A DNA stretch of 64,000 nucleotides from the NCBI RefSeq assembly GCF_031458075.1, contig NZ_JAVDXT010000002.1:310001-374000 (forward strand). Reading direction: 5' to 3'. A program made the position numbers and the translations under genes. The stretch is from Rhodoferax_B ferrireducens_A (GTDB lineage Bacteria > Pseudomonadota > Gammaproteobacteria > Burkholderiales > Burkholderiaceae_C). The notes under the pieces are model-generated. The model was not told the origin of the DNA, did not search any database, and was given only the letters and a program-made list of their open reading frames with translations. Below, in pieces: positions 26,708 through 35,613 of this stretch (the stretch's first letter is position 1; each line of letters starts with the position of its first letter).

Positions 26708-26784
26708 GGGGCGATTGAAAACGCGGCTGCGGCGTTGTTGTCCGGCTGCGGAGCCGGGACGGCCATTATCGGGGATGGCTGCGG

Positions 26785-27330
26785 CTATTTGACCTGCTGC
26801 TTTTCCAGCTTGCGGGCGAGGGTGCGCCGGTGCATGCCCAGGCGCCGGGCGGTCTCCGAAATGTTGAAGCCGGTTTCGGCCAGGGTTTCGTGGATGCGCT
26901 CCCACTCCAGGGTCTTGATGGAAGACGAGCGGTTCGTCAGCTCTACCTCTACATTGCCGGTGGCGCGGCCAAATGCGGCTTCGATGTCGTCGGTGTTGGA
27001 CGGTTTGGCCAGGTAGTGGCAGGCGCCGAGCTTGATGGCCTCGACAGCCGTAGCAATGCTGGCAAAGCCGGTCAGCACCACGATCAGCATCTCGGCGTGG
27101 TGGCTGTGCAGGGCCTGCACGCAGGCCAGGCCCGAGGCATCGCCATGCAACTTCAGGTCCACCACTGCAAAGCCGGGGGTATGCGACTGCAGCAGAGTGG
27201 TAACCGCGTCCAGGCTGGCGGCCAGCAGCACGGTATAGCCGCGGCGCTCGAAAGAGCGGCTGAGGGTGCGGGCAAATGCCGCATCGTCTTCCACAATCAG
27301 CAACAGGCGTTCAGCGTCCATAGGCTTCAT
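26785..27330 (-). CDS. regA: redox response regulator RegA/PrrA/RoxR family
   Basis: 181 residues. The receiver domain has VEDDAAFARTL, phospho-acceptor Asp in FAVVDLKLHGD, Thr in VLTGFAS and Lys in YLAKPSN. The C-terminal Fis-type helix-turn-helix ISETARRLGMHRRTLARKL is the near-invariant DNA-binding helix of RegA/PrrA/ActR/RoxR regulators. These control respiration, carbon and nitrogen fixation genes according to quinone redox state. The start at 27330 overlaps regB by 20 bases; ATG 27321 is an alternative. It is the distal gene of the cyoABCD-SURF1-regB-regA unit, so the regulator is made together with a terminal oxidase it may control. Confidence 0.93.
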   Translation of the reverse strand: MKPMDAERLLLIVEDDAAFARTLSRSFERRGYTVLLAASLDAVTTLLQSHTPGFAVVDLKLHGDASGLACVQALHSHHAEMLIVVLTGFASIATAVEAIKLGACHYLAKPSNTDDIEAAFGRATGNVEVELTNRSSSIKTLEWERIHETLAETGFNISETARRLGMHRRTLARKLEKQQVK

Positions 27331-28654
27331 TTTCGCTCAGGGTCACGGCGGCCAAGGGCAGGGTGATGGTGACGACGGCGCCGCCTTCGGGGCGGTTGCG
27401 TGCGGTCACGCTGCCGCCCAGGGTACGCGCCACGTTGAGCACCAGGTACAGGCCCAGGCCACCGCCCGATTTGCCTTTGCTGGACTGGAAGGGCTTGCCG
27501 AAATGCGCGAGGATGGCGGGCGCAAAGCCCGGGCCTTCGTCGGTGACGGTCAGTGTGAAGGTGTTGGCATCGCGGGTCGCATCCAGGCCCAGCCAGCGCG
27601 GCGAGGCTTCGAGGGCGTTGTCCAGCACATTGCAGACCATCTGCTTGAGCGCCGTATCGGACACCATGGGCAGATCCTCGCCAAACCGGTTGGTGTAGTC
27701 GAACGCATACACCGGTCGGGTGGCGCGCCACTCCTCCACCAGATCGTTCAGGAACGCGCAGATGGAGGTCTTGCCCGACGACTCCCCGCGCGCCTCGCCG
27801 GCCGATAGCAAGGTGTTGCTGACGATGGCTTTGCAACGCAGCAGCTGGGTTTGCATCTCGTCGATTTCCTGCAGCAGCTCGGGGTCGTTGTGGAACGCCG
27901 GCATGTGGCGCCAGTCGCCCAGGATCACCGCCAGGGTGGCCAGCGGTGTGCCCAGTTCGTGGGCCGCACCCGAGGCCAGCAGGCCCATGCGGACGATGTG
28001 TTCCTCTTCGGCGGCGCGTTGGCGCAGGTCGGCCAGGTGGTCGTCGCGTTCGCGCAGGTTGTGGCTGATGCGGGTGATGAAGATCACCAGCAGTGCGGCA
28101 TTCAGCGCAAAGCAGATCAGCATGCCCCAGATGTAGGGGCTGTACAGGCCGCGGTCGTGGTCCAGCGGCAGGGCGAGTGGCCGCCCGAACAAGGCCAGGC
28201 CCGCAAAACAAACGGCGGTGATGGCCACAATCGTCCAGGTGGACCAGGCTTTTAGCAGCACAGCGCCCAGCGTGACCTGCAGCAGGTAGAGAAAGGTGAA
28301 GGGATTGGTAGCGCCGCCGCTCAGGTAGAGCTGGGCCGTCAGCATGGCGACGTCGACCAATAGCGCGAAGAACAGCTCGCTGTTGCTAACCTCCGGGTGG
28401 ATGCGCAGGCGCAGCAGGCTGGCGCCGTTGAAGGCCACCAGGCCCGCCAGCACGGCCAGCATGTGGTCCAGCGGCAGGTGAATGCTGAAGCCGAAATGCA
28501 CCACGCCAATGGTGACGATCTGGCCCACGACAGCAATCCAGCGCAGCTGGATCAGCTGCTGCATGTTCTTCAGGCCGGTGGCATCGTCTACCCGCGCCAG
28601 GGGCGCGGGAGCCGGGTCGACCCGGCTGGCGGTGGCTTCAGTGTGGGGTGGCAT
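27311..28654 (-). CDS. regB: redox sensor histidine kinase RegB/PrrB/RoxS family
   Basis: 447 residues with six membrane helices in the first ~200 residues. The quinone-sensing motif GGATNPF of the RegB family is intact in the second periplasmic region. The H-box is ASGAAHELGTPLATL. A conserved cysteine sits after it in LLRCKAIV, matching the redox-active Cys of Rhodobacter RegB. The N box VLDNALEASP and G box GGGLGLYLV complete the kinase. It phosphorylates RegA under reducing conditions (family knowledge). The start overlaps the SURF1 gene by 17 bases, so translation is coupled. Confidence 0.94.
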   Translation of the reverse strand: MPPHTEATASRVDPAPAPLARVDDATGLKNMQQLIQLRWIAVVGQIVTIGVVHFGFSIHLPLDHMLAVLAGLVAFNGASLLRLRIHPEVSNSELFFALLVDVAMLTAQLYLSGGATNPFTFLYLLQVTLGAVLLKAWSTWTIVAITAVCFAGLALFGRPLALPLDHDRGLYSPYIWGMLICFALNAALLVIFITRISHNLRERDDHLADLRQRAAEEEHIVRMGLLASGAAHELGTPLATLAVILGDWRHMPAFHNDPELLQEIDEMQTQLLRCKAIVSNTLLSAGEARGESSGKTSICAFLNDLVEEWRATRPVYAFDYTNRFGEDLPMVSDTALKQMVCNVLDNALEASPRWLGLDATRDANTFTLTVTDEGPGFAPAILAHFGKPFQSSKGKSGGGLGLYLVLNVARTLGGSVTARNRPEGGAVVTITLPLAAVTLSENEAYGR

Positions 28655-29456
28655 CGTGGGGTGGAGTCTCCAGGGTGCCGGTCAGTCGACCCAGGCGGCG
28701 CAGCCGCAGCTCGTCGCGCACCAGGTACCCGGCGGCAGCGGCGACCATCAAGGCCAGGGTGTACCAGGTGATAGCGTAGACCAGGTGGTTGTTTTGAAAC
28801 TGCACTACCGTCAGGCCGCCCAACGGCCAGGCCTCTGCAGCGCCATCGGCGGCCGCATCGGCATCGACAAAATAGGGCGCCACCTGGTGCAGGCCGCGGG
28901 CTTTGGCGATGGCCTGTATATCGCGTGAATACCAACGGTCGGCGGCGGGATCGTTGCGGCGCGGAAAAGCCGCGCCGGGCTCGGTCATGCGCAGCAGCCC
29001 GGTCACGGTGGCGCTAGCTGGGCCGGCCTGTGCCTGCGCCCGTGCCTCGGGCGGCAGGAAACCCCGGTTGACCAGCACCAGGCTGCCGTCGGCCTGTTGC
29101 AGCGGCGTTACCACCCAGAAGCCGCTGCCTCGCTCGGTGGTGGCCTGTACCAGGGTAGTCTGGGCGTGCAGGTAGGTGCCGGTGAGGTAGACGTGGCGGT
29201 AGGCATCGGTTGCGGCGTTGACCTGTGGCCATTGCGCGGGCGCTGGTGTCGCCACTGCAGTGGCATGGACCCGCTGCGCCACCTGGGCTATCAGATCCAG
29301 CTTCCAGGCCCGGCGTTGGACTTGCCAGGTTCCCAGGGCCACAAGGCCTACAAATACCAACGCCGTACAGACCGCCAATACGGCCAGCACGGCGAAGGAG
29401 CGCGGGCCCGATGGACCATGCGGGTCCGCCGTTGCGGTAGAGGCCGAGAGGTTCAA
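28638..29456 (-). CDS. SURF1-family oxidase assembly protein
   Basis: 272 residues from TTG 29456, which overlaps the TGA of cyoD in the TTGA arrangement. No ATG or GTG lies nearer to the first membrane helix. SURF1 topology is clear: a helix at about 25-45 (VLAVCTALVFVGLVALGTW followed by QVQRR), a large periplasmic domain with VLVNRGFLPPEAR, and a second helix near the C terminus (NNHLVYAITWYTLALMVAAA). The family assists haem or metal insertion into haem-copper oxidases and is best known from cytochrome aa3. Its place behind cyoD indicates service to the bo3 quinol oxidase. Confidence 0.9.
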   Translation of the reverse strand: MNLSASTATADPHGPSGPRSFAVLAVLAVCTALVFVGLVALGTWQVQRRAWKLDLIAQVAQRVHATAVATPAPAQWPQVNAATDAYRHVYLTGTYLHAQTTLVQATTERGSGFWVVTPLQQADGSLVLVNRGFLPPEARAQAQAGPASATVTGLLRMTEPGAAFPRRNDPAADRWYSRDIQAIAKARGLHQVAPYFVDADAAADGAAEAWPLGGLTVVQFQNNHLVYAITWYTLALMVAAAAGYLVRDELRLRRLGRLTGTLETPPHDATPH

Positions 29457-29851
29457 GGCATGTTCTTCATCTCGTGCACCGACATCGGCATCATGTTGTG
29501 GTTCAGGTGGTACATCACCCACAGCGAACCGCTCAGCATGATCACGACGAGCACGACAGTAAAGATCAGCGCCAGCATGCTCCAACCGCCTTCGGACTTG
29601 GTGTTCATGTGCAGGAAGTACACCATGTGCACCACGATCTGCACCGCGGCAAACGCCAGGACGACGATGGCGGTGGTGCTGGACTTGTCGAACACCTTGC
29701 CCATGACCAGCCAGAAAGGGATGGCCGTCAGGATCACCGACAGGATGAAACCGATGGTGTAGCCCTTCAGGCTGCTGTGGGCTGCGCCGTCATGGTGGTC
29801 ATGGTGGTCGCCATGGCCCGCATGGCCATGGGTTTCGTGAGGTGCGCTCAT
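29453..29851 (-). CDS. cyoD: cytochrome bo3 ubiquinol oxidase subunit IV
   Basis: 132 residues from ATG 29851, overlapping the cyoC stop by four bases (ATGA). A His-rich N terminus (HETHGHAGHGDHHDHHDG) precedes three membrane helices; the family core GYTIGFILSVILTAIPFW and VHMVYFLHM is present. Subunit IV stabilises the CuB site during assembly. The His-rich leader is longer than in E. coli CyoD and might bind metal; that is inference. An upstream extension of the frame lies inside cyoC and is rejected. Confidence 0.94.
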   Translation of the reverse strand: MSAPHETHGHAGHGDHHDHHDGAAHSSLKGYTIGFILSVILTAIPFWLVMGKVFDKSSTTAIVVLAFAAVQIVVHMVYFLHMNTKSEGGWSMLALIFTVVLVVIMLSGSLWVMYHLNHNMMPMSVHEMKNMP

Positions 29852-30471
29852 GGCAAAACTCCCATCAGGTAGACAAAGGTAAATACGCCGATCCAGACCA
29901 CGTCCAAGAAGTGCCAGAACATCGACAGGCACATCAGGCGGCGCCGGTTTTCAGGGACCAGGCCATGGCGACTCACCTGCACCATCAGGGTGACCAGCCA
30001 GATGATGCCGAAGGTCACGTGCAGGCCGTGGGTGCCGACCAGCGTGAAGAAGGACGACAAGAAGGCGCTGCGCTGTGGGCCTGCACCCTCATGGAGCAGG
30101 TGGGCAAATTCGTACAGTTCCAAGCTGATGAAGGCCAGGCCGAATAGACCGGTCACGGCCAGCCAAGCCAACGTAGCGCGCACTTTGTTCTTCTGCATCT
30201 CCAGCATGGCAAAGCCGTAGGTGATGGACGACAGCAGCAGCATCGACGTATTGAGCGCTACCAGGGGCAGGTCAAACAGATCGGCACCTGTTGGACCTGC
30301 TGCATAGCTGCGGCCCACCACGCCGTGCACGGCAAACAAGCAGGCAAAGATCAGGCAGTCGCTCATCAGGTAGAGCCAGAACCCGAGCAGAGTGCCGTTT
30401 TCTACATGGTGTTCGTCGCGCAGATAGAAGCGCGCGCTGCCAGCCGAGGGGAGGGTGGTGGTGTTAGACAT
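29848..30471 (-). CDS. cyoC: cytochrome bo3 ubiquinol oxidase subunit III
   Basis: 207 residues with five membrane helices, the length of CyoC. Recognisable segments are GFWLYLMSDCLIFACLFA, VGTHGLHVTFGIIWL with the conserved Glu/His helix pair, and MFWHFLDVVWIGVFTFVYL at the end. ATG 30471 lies inside the end of cyoB (eight-base overlap). Subunit III is structural and may aid oxygen access. Part of the operon cyoA-B-C-D-SURF1-regB-regA. Confidence 0.95.
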   Translation of the reverse strand: MSNTTTLPSAGSARFYLRDEHHVENGTLLGFWLYLMSDCLIFACLFAVHGVVGRSYAAGPTGADLFDLPLVALNTSMLLLSSITYGFAMLEMQKNKVRATLAWLAVTGLFGLAFISLELYEFAHLLHEGAGPQRSAFLSSFFTLVGTHGLHVTFGIIWLVTLMVQVSRHGLVPENRRRLMCLSMFWHFLDVVWIGVFTFVYLMGVLP

Positions 30472-32470
30472 GGTTGGTAGCCAGCAGTCGTGTGCGCTCG
30501 CCTTCGGTGCGAACAACTTCGTGCGCATCGATGTGGTAATCGCGTTTGTAGTTAAAGGTATGGAAGATGGCGGTGGCGACGAGTGCCACAAAGGACAGCA
30601 CGACCAGCGGCCACATGTGCCAGATGAAGGCAAAGCCGAGAACCGTGCTGAGGCCGGCCAGGACCACGCCCGCCCAGGTGTTCTTGGGCATGTGGATGGC
30701 GATAAAGCCTTCCAGCGGACGTACATAGCCGTGCTTCTTCATGTCCCACCATGCGTCCAGGTCGTGCACCACGGGTGTGAATGCAAAGTTGTAGGCCGGA
30801 GGTGGCGACGAGGTCGACCATTCCAGAGTCCGGCCATCCCATGGGTCGCCGGTGACGTCGCGCAACGACTCGCGGCGCATGTAGCTGACCACCAGCTGGA
30901 TCAGGAAGCAGGCGATGCCGATGGCGATCAGGAAGGCGCCAAAGGCGGCAATCTGGAACCAGATCTGCAGGGACTGGTCTTCAAAGTGGCTGACCCGGCG
31001 TGTTACGCCCATCAGGCCCAGCACGTACAGCGGCATGAACGCGAAGTAGAAGCCGATCAGCCAGAACCAGAACGAGCACTTGCCCCAGAACGGATCCAGC
31101 TTGTAGCCGAAGGCTTTGGGATACCAGTAGGTGATGCCGGCCAGCAGGCCGAACAGCACGCCGCCAATGATCACGTTGTGGAAGTGGGCGATCAGGAACA
31201 GGCTGTTGTGCAGCACAAAGTCGGCGGGTGGCACGGCCAGCAGCACACCGGTCATGCCACCGATGACGAAGGTCACCATGAAGCCGATGGTCCACATCAT
31301 GGGCACTTCGAAGCGGATGCGGCCGCGGTACATGGTGAACAGCCAGTTGAAGATCTTCGCCCCGGTAGGGATCGAAATAATCATCGTCGTGATGCCGAAG
31401 AACGAGTTGACGCTGGCCCCTGAGCCCATGGTGAAGAAGTGGTGCAGCCACACCAGGTAGGACAGGATGGTGATCACCACGGTGGCGTACACCATGGACG
31501 CATAGCCGAACAGGCGTTTGGTACAGAAGGTGGATACCACTTCAGAGAACACACCAAAGACCGGCAGGATCAGGATGTAGACCTCGGGGTGGCCCCAGAT
31601 CCAGATCAGGTTCACGTACATCATGGCGTTGCCGCCGAAGTCGTTGGTGAAGAAGTTGGTGCCGACATAGCGGTCCAGCGACAGCAGGCCCAGCACGGCG
31701 GTCAGGACCGGGAAGGCGGCCACGATCAAGACGTTGGTGCACAAGGAGGTCCAGGTGAACACCGGCATCTTCATCATGGTCATGCCGGGTGCACGCATCT
31801 TCACGATGGTGGCAATCAGGTTGATGCCCGAGAGCAGCGTACCCACCCCCGCAATCTGCAGCGACCAGATGTAGTAGTCGACCCCGACATCCGGGCTGTG
31901 CAGAATACCGGACAGCGGCGGGTAGGCCAACCAGCCGGTGCGCGCAAATTCGCCTACGAACAGCGACATCATCACCAACACGGCGCCGCTGGTGGTCATC
32001 CAGAAGCTGAAGTTGTTCAGGAACGGAAACGCCACGTCACGTGCGCCGATCTGCAGCGGCACCGCAAAGTTCATCAACCCGGTCACCAGAGGCATGGCCA
32101 CGAAGAAGATCATGATCACGCCGTGGGCGGTGAACACCTGGTCATAGTGGTGCGGAGGCAGGAAACCGGTCGAATCGCCGAAGGAAATGGCCTGCTGCAG
32201 GCGCATCATGATCGCGTCCGCGAAGCCGCGCAGCAGCATCACCAGGCCGAGGATGATGTACATGATGCCGATCTTCTTGTGGTCGATGCTGGTGAACCAC
32301 TCGCGCCACAGGTAGCCCCAGGCGCGGTAGTAGGTCAGAGCGCCAAGAACGGCAGCACCACCCAATGCCACCGCAATGAAGGTGGCCAGCAGGATGGGTT
32401 CGTGGAATGGAATCGCGTCCCAGGTGAGACGGCCAAATATGAGCTTAGTAAGGTCGAGGTTGTCGAACAT
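30464..32470 (-). CDS. cyoB: cytochrome bo3 ubiquinol oxidase subunit I
   Basis: 668 residues from ATG 32470 (MFDNLDLTKL); a TTG six codons earlier is less likely. This catalytic subunit holds haem b, haem o3 and CuB. The haem b ligand lies in FTAHGVIMIFF. The active-site segment is WGHPEVYILILPVFG (His-Tyr crosslink region), followed by WLHHFFTMG (CuB His pair) and LIAHFHNVIIGG (haem ligands). K- and D-channel residues appear conserved by eye. It oxidises ubiquinol, reduces O2 to water and pumps protons at the inner membrane. The protein aligns with E. coli CyoB along its length. Confidence 0.97.
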   Translation of the reverse strand: MFDNLDLTKLIFGRLTWDAIPFHEPILLATFIAVALGGAAVLGALTYYRAWGYLWREWFTSIDHKKIGIMYIILGLVMLLRGFADAIMMRLQQAISFGDSTGFLPPHHYDQVFTAHGVIMIFFVAMPLVTGLMNFAVPLQIGARDVAFPFLNNFSFWMTTSGAVLVMMSLFVGEFARTGWLAYPPLSGILHSPDVGVDYYIWSLQIAGVGTLLSGINLIATIVKMRAPGMTMMKMPVFTWTSLCTNVLIVAAFPVLTAVLGLLSLDRYVGTNFFTNDFGGNAMMYVNLIWIWGHPEVYILILPVFGVFSEVVSTFCTKRLFGYASMVYATVVITILSYLVWLHHFFTMGSGASVNSFFGITTMIISIPTGAKIFNWLFTMYRGRIRFEVPMMWTIGFMVTFVIGGMTGVLLAVPPADFVLHNSLFLIAHFHNVIIGGVLFGLLAGITYWYPKAFGYKLDPFWGKCSFWFWLIGFYFAFMPLYVLGLMGVTRRVSHFEDQSLQIWFQIAAFGAFLIAIGIACFLIQLVVSYMRRESLRDVTGDPWDGRTLEWSTSSPPPAYNFAFTPVVHDLDAWWDMKKHGYVRPLEGFIAIHMPKNTWAGVVLAGLSTVLGFAFIWHMWPLVVLSFVALVATAIFHTFNYKRDYHIDAHEVVRTEGERTRLLATNHV

Positions 32471-32555
32471 CGTTATTCCGGATGCCAAAAGTGATGCGGC
32501 GAAGGCCGAAATGCCGTGATTAGCGGCGCTGGATTAAAAGATGCCGGGCCATGCC

Positions 32556-33626
32556 CTACATCGGCTGGGTGACAGGCGAGGAGCTTGTGCCGCTAGGGTC
32601 GTTTACTGTGCACATCGCGCCCACGTAGGTGCGGACGGGGGCACCATTGAGGCCCAGTCGATTGCGTGTGGCGGGGTCCAGCGAAGCCAGGTTGTAGGCG
32701 CCGGGCATGCCCAGACCACCTTTGGCATCGATGGCCATCATCTCTTTCATGCACATCTTGTTGCTCTCAACGCAGCGGTTGAGAATGGCATCGTATAGAT
32801 CGGCGGCAACGCTGGCATAGCGGCTGACGGGTTCGCGCTCGCTGGGGCGTTCCAGTTGCAGGTAACGGTCGCGGCCGAGTTCGCCGCCACCGGTTTTGAC
32901 TGTCTTGACCCAGTTGTCAAAGTCGGCCACGGGCATGCCGTGGAACTTAAAGCGCATGTCGGAGAAGCCCGCACCGCTGTAGTTGGCCGAGAAACCTTCG
33001 AATTCACCAGGCTGGTTGATCACGGCGTGCAGCTTTGTTTCCATACCAGGCATCGCGTAGATTTGGCCCGCCAGAGCTGGAATGAAGAACGAGTTCATCA
33101 CCGACGAAGCCGTGATCTTGAAGGTGATGGGGCGGTCTACGGGGGCAGCCAGCTCATTCACTACCGCAATCCCTTGCTCTGGGTAGATGAACAGCCATTT
33201 CCAGTCGAGCGCGACCACTTCCACCACCAGAGGCTTGACGCCGGCAGGGATCTCGCGTTCGGAATCCAGGCGTTGCAGGGGACGGTAGGGGTCCAGGGTA
33301 TGCGTGCTGATCCAGGTCAGTGCGCCCAATGCAACGATGATCAGCAGCGGTGCGCCCCAAATCATCAGTTCCAGCTTGGTGGAGTGGTTCCACTCGGGGT
33401 CGTAAGTGGCGGCGGTGTTGGACTTGCGGTAACGCCAAGCGAACAGCAAGGTTAATACGATCACCGGTACGATGATCAGCAGCATCAACAGCGTTGAGAT
33501 GATGATCAGATCACGTTGCTGTGTGGCGATATCGCCAGACGGGCTCAGTAGTACCGCTTTGCAGCCCGCCAGTAGAGCGATAGCTGGCAACAGAAGCAGT
33601 CCGCGAAGTGTTTTAGAGGATGGCAT
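32556..33626 (-). CDS. cyoA: cytochrome bo3 ubiquinol oxidase subunit II (lipoprotein)
   Basis: 356 residues from ATG 33626. The signal peptide ends in the lipobox ALLAGC, so the subunit is lipid-anchored. Two membrane helices follow (IIISTLLMLLIIVPVIVLTL and LMIWGAPLLIIVALGALTW), then a periplasmic cupredoxin-like domain without CuA ligands, typical of quinol oxidases (VMNSFFIPALAGQIYAMPGM, GFSANYSGAGFSDMRF). It is the promoter-proximal gene of the operon and 85 bases from cyoB. The C terminus is longer than in E. coli, with a Cys-containing VESNKMCMKEM stretch. Confidence 0.96.
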   Translation of the reverse strand: MPSSKTLRGLLLLPAIALLAGCKAVLLSPSGDIATQQRDLIIISTLLMLLIIVPVIVLTLLFAWRYRKSNTAATYDPEWNHSTKLELMIWGAPLLIIVALGALTWISTHTLDPYRPLQRLDSEREIPAGVKPLVVEVVALDWKWLFIYPEQGIAVVNELAAPVDRPITFKITASSVMNSFFIPALAGQIYAMPGMETKLHAVINQPGEFEGFSANYSGAGFSDMRFKFHGMPVADFDNWVKTVKTGGGELGRDRYLQLERPSEREPVSRYASVAADLYDAILNRCVESNKMCMKEMMAIDAKGGLGMPGAYNLASLDPATRNRLGLNGAPVRTYVGAMCTVNDPSGTSSSPVTQPM

Positions 33627-33790
33627 GCCAGGCAAGTATGAAAAGCGAAAACAAAAAGAATTAAGTATTTTCCCTGATACAAGCGCCATGGACGCTGGAC
33701 ATTTTGTCCTATCCCTGTGGCAACATATCTGCAACGGTGTGAGCTGCGATATCCCTCATTCGCACCGTGTCAATATAGCAAGGAGCCAGT
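33627..33790. promoter_or_regulatory. divergent promoter region between cyo operon and MFS gene
   Basis: A 164-base, comparatively AT-rich gap (including a purine-rich AAAAGCGAAAACAAAAAG stretch) between two outward-reading units. A good ribosome-binding site, AAGGAG, lies at 33780-33785 before the MFS ATG. RegA- and FNR-type operators would be expected here, but I cannot identify a clear match. Confidence 0.4.
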
Positions 33791-35131
33791 ATGGTGCAAA
33801 GCATCGCCCAGGAATATCCCTCCACGCCGTTACGCAATATGGAGTCCAATGTTCCGGATGGCAACGACGACCACGCCAATGTAGCTCCCGGCGATATCGC
33901 CGTCGGGGTGATTATTGGACGTACCTCTGAATACTTCGACTTCTTCGTCTATGGCATCGCTTCGGTGCTGGTGTTCCCTTCGGTGTTCTTTCCGTTTGAA
34001 GAACGGCTGCAGGGAACGCTGCTGGCCTTTGTGGTTTTCTCGTTTGCTTTCATTGCCCGTCCGCTGGGTTCGGCATTGTTCATGGCGATCCAGCGGCGTT
34101 GGGGGCGTGGTGTCAAGCTGACCTCGGCACTGTTCTTGTTGGGCTTCTCCACGGCAGGCATGGCCTTTTTGCCAGGCTACGCCACCTTGGGCTTCACGGC
34201 CATTGTGTTGTTGTCGGTGCTGCGCTTCCTGCAAGGTATTGCTTTGGGCGGGTCTTGGGATGGTCTGCCGTCTTTGCTGGCGCTCAGTGCACCTCCGGGG
34301 CGGCGTGGCTGGTATGCGATGCTGGGTCAGCTGGGGGCGCCGATTGGTTTTATGGTGGCCAGCGGCTTGTTCCTCTTCTTGCATTCCAGTTTGCCTCTGG
34401 CGGATTTCTTGGAATGGGGCTGGCGCTATCCTTTTTACGTGGCTTTCGCCATCAACGTGGTGGCGCTGTTTGCCCGTTTGCAGCTGGTGGTGACCGATGA
34501 ATACACCAAGCTGCTGGAAGACCGCGCACTGGAGCCCACCGGCACCATCGAATTGGTCCGCAGCCAGGGCTACAACGTGTTTATTGGTGCGTTCGTGGCA
34601 TTGGCCAGCTATGCCTTGTTCCATGTGATCACCGTGTTCCCCTTGTCCTGGATTGCCATCCATGCGACCCAGCCGATCAACGATGTGCTGGTCGTACAGA
34701 TCGTTGGCGGGGCCATCGGGATTGTGGGCATCGTGACTTCGGGCTGGCTGGCCGACCGTATCGGCCGTCGCAATACGCTGGGTTTGCTGGCATGCCTGAT
34801 TGCCGTGTTCAGCGGGTTCGCACCCATGTTGCTTGGCGGTACGCCCGCGATGCAGGATGCCTTCATTTTGATCGGCTTCGCTTTGCTGGGTTTGTCATAC
34901 GGCCAGGCTGCGGGGGCAGTGACTGCTAATTTCGCTGCCAAGTTCCGCTACACCGGCGCTGCGCTGACGGCTGACGTGGCCTGGCTGATTGGGGCCGCGT
35001 TTGCGCCCTTGGTGGCCCTGGGCCTGTCGGCCCACTTCGGGTTGGCGTATGTCAGCATCTACTTACTCTCAGGGGCGATTTGCACGCTGGCTGCACTGCG
35101 GCTGAATCGTGCCATGGAAGTCCGGGATTGA
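33791..35131 (+). CDS. MFS transporter (metabolite:H+ symporter type)
   Basis: 446 residues, twelve hydrophobic segments. MHS/ProP-type features are visible: IGRTSEYFDFFVYGIASVLV at the first helix, the loop 2-3 region FIARPLGSALFMAIQRRWGR and the matching LADRIGRRNTLGL between helices 8 and 9. It probably imports an organic acid or osmolyte with protons; the substrate cannot be told from sequence. The start ATG 33791 has an AAGGAG site at the right distance. It is divergent from cyoA, and such MFS genes recur beside cyo operons in related bacteria as far as I recall. Confidence 0.88.
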   Translation: MVQSIAQEYPSTPLRNMESNVPDGNDDHANVAPGDIAVGVIIGRTSEYFDFFVYGIASVLVFPSVFFPFEERLQGTLLAFVVFSFAFIARPLGSALFMAIQRRWGRGVKLTSALFLLGFSTAGMAFLPGYATLGFTAIVLLSVLRFLQGIALGGSWDGLPSLLALSAPPGRRGWYAMLGQLGAPIGFMVASGLFLFLHSSLPLADFLEWGWRYPFYVAFAINVVALFARLQLVVTDEYTKLLEDRALEPTGTIELVRSQGYNVFIGAFVALASYALFHVITVFPLSWIAIHATQPINDVLVVQIVGGAIGIVGIVTSGWLADRIGRRNTLGLLACLIAVFSGFAPMLLGGTPAMQDAFILIGFALLGLSYGQAAGAVTANFAAKFRYTGAALTADVAWLIGAAFAPLVALGLSAHFGLAYVSIYLLSGAICTLAALRLNRAMEVRD

Positions 35132-35146
35132 AGTAGGCGGCGAGAT

Positions 35147-35174
35147 GCAACATCCATCGGTAGATGGATGTTGC
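35147..35174 (+). terminator. 12 bp inverted repeat after the MFS gene
   Basis: GCAACATCCATC and GATGGATGTTGC pair perfectly around GGTA, 16 bases after the MFS stop. No T tract follows, so it may stabilise the 3' end and act with the true terminator 14 bases on. Confidence 0.4.
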
Positions 35175-35187
35175 TCTGGATGCGGAA

Positions 35188-35226
35188 TAAAAAAAGCCCT
35201 TGTGATTGCTCACAAGGGCTTTTTTA
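35188..35226. terminator. bidirectional rho-independent terminator
   Basis: AAAAAAAGCCCTTGTGA, a TTGC loop and TCACAAGGGCTTTTTT form a perfect stem flanked by A and T tracts. It is positioned to end the MFS transcript on plus and the tRNA-Lys transcript on minus. Confidence 0.9.
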
Positions 35227-35231
35227 TAAAG

Positions 35232-35307
35232 TGGTGGGTCCTGACAGATTCGAACTGTCGACCTACGGATTAAGAGTCCGCTGCTCTACCAACTGAGCTA
35301 AGAACCC
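35232..35307 (-). tRNA. tRNA-Lys (anticodon CTT)
   Basis: 76 bases including an encoded CCA (complement of 35232-35234). The acceptor stem GGGTTCT pairs with AGGACCC. The D-arm is AGCTCAGTTGGTAGAGC, the anticodon arm GCGGA-CTCTTAA-TCCGT gives CTT, and the T-arm has GTTCGAATC. It reads AAG codons. It is transcribed away from the sugar-kinase operon and towards the shared terminator. Confidence 0.97.
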
Positions 35308-35440
35308 ACTTTAAAACTGGGTGCCACAAGTAAGAAGTTCGCTTGTGGCAAGCCCGCTATTATGCACTAACTTTCAGTAATTTTTGCGGGACTCTGAAGC
35401 ATCTTGCATTCGTCGGGTTGGCCGGGCCAGTTTGTGCTGT

Positions 35441-35500
35441 GCTATTGCTATATATTTTGTAGCTATTGGCGCAGTCTTTATATGCCGTAAAAGCTCTTTT
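35441..35500 (+). repeat. dispersed palindromic repeat, copy R6
   Basis: Reads GCTATATATTTTGTAGC, TATTGGCGCAG, then ATATGCCGTAAAAGCTCTTTT, a diverged copy in the plus orientation. It lies in the 300-base gap between the tRNA-Lys gene and the PfkB-type kinase gene. The same gap also holds a GCCACAAG/CTTGTGGC inverted repeat at 35323-35349. Confidence 0.55.
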
Positions 35501-35613
35501 GGTTGAATCCGCCTAGGCCGGTACAAAGATCCGCTGCAGCTTGCGACACAATGCTCTTTTGAAGTGTGCCCAGCTTGGCACATCGGAATGCCGTGGCATT
35601 ACAGAGGGACGGT

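Noticed and set aside
26740..26762. GTCCGGCT/AGCCGGGAC hairpin between regA and mutS as terminator
   Set aside because: A stem is possible, but no T tract follows in either useful direction.
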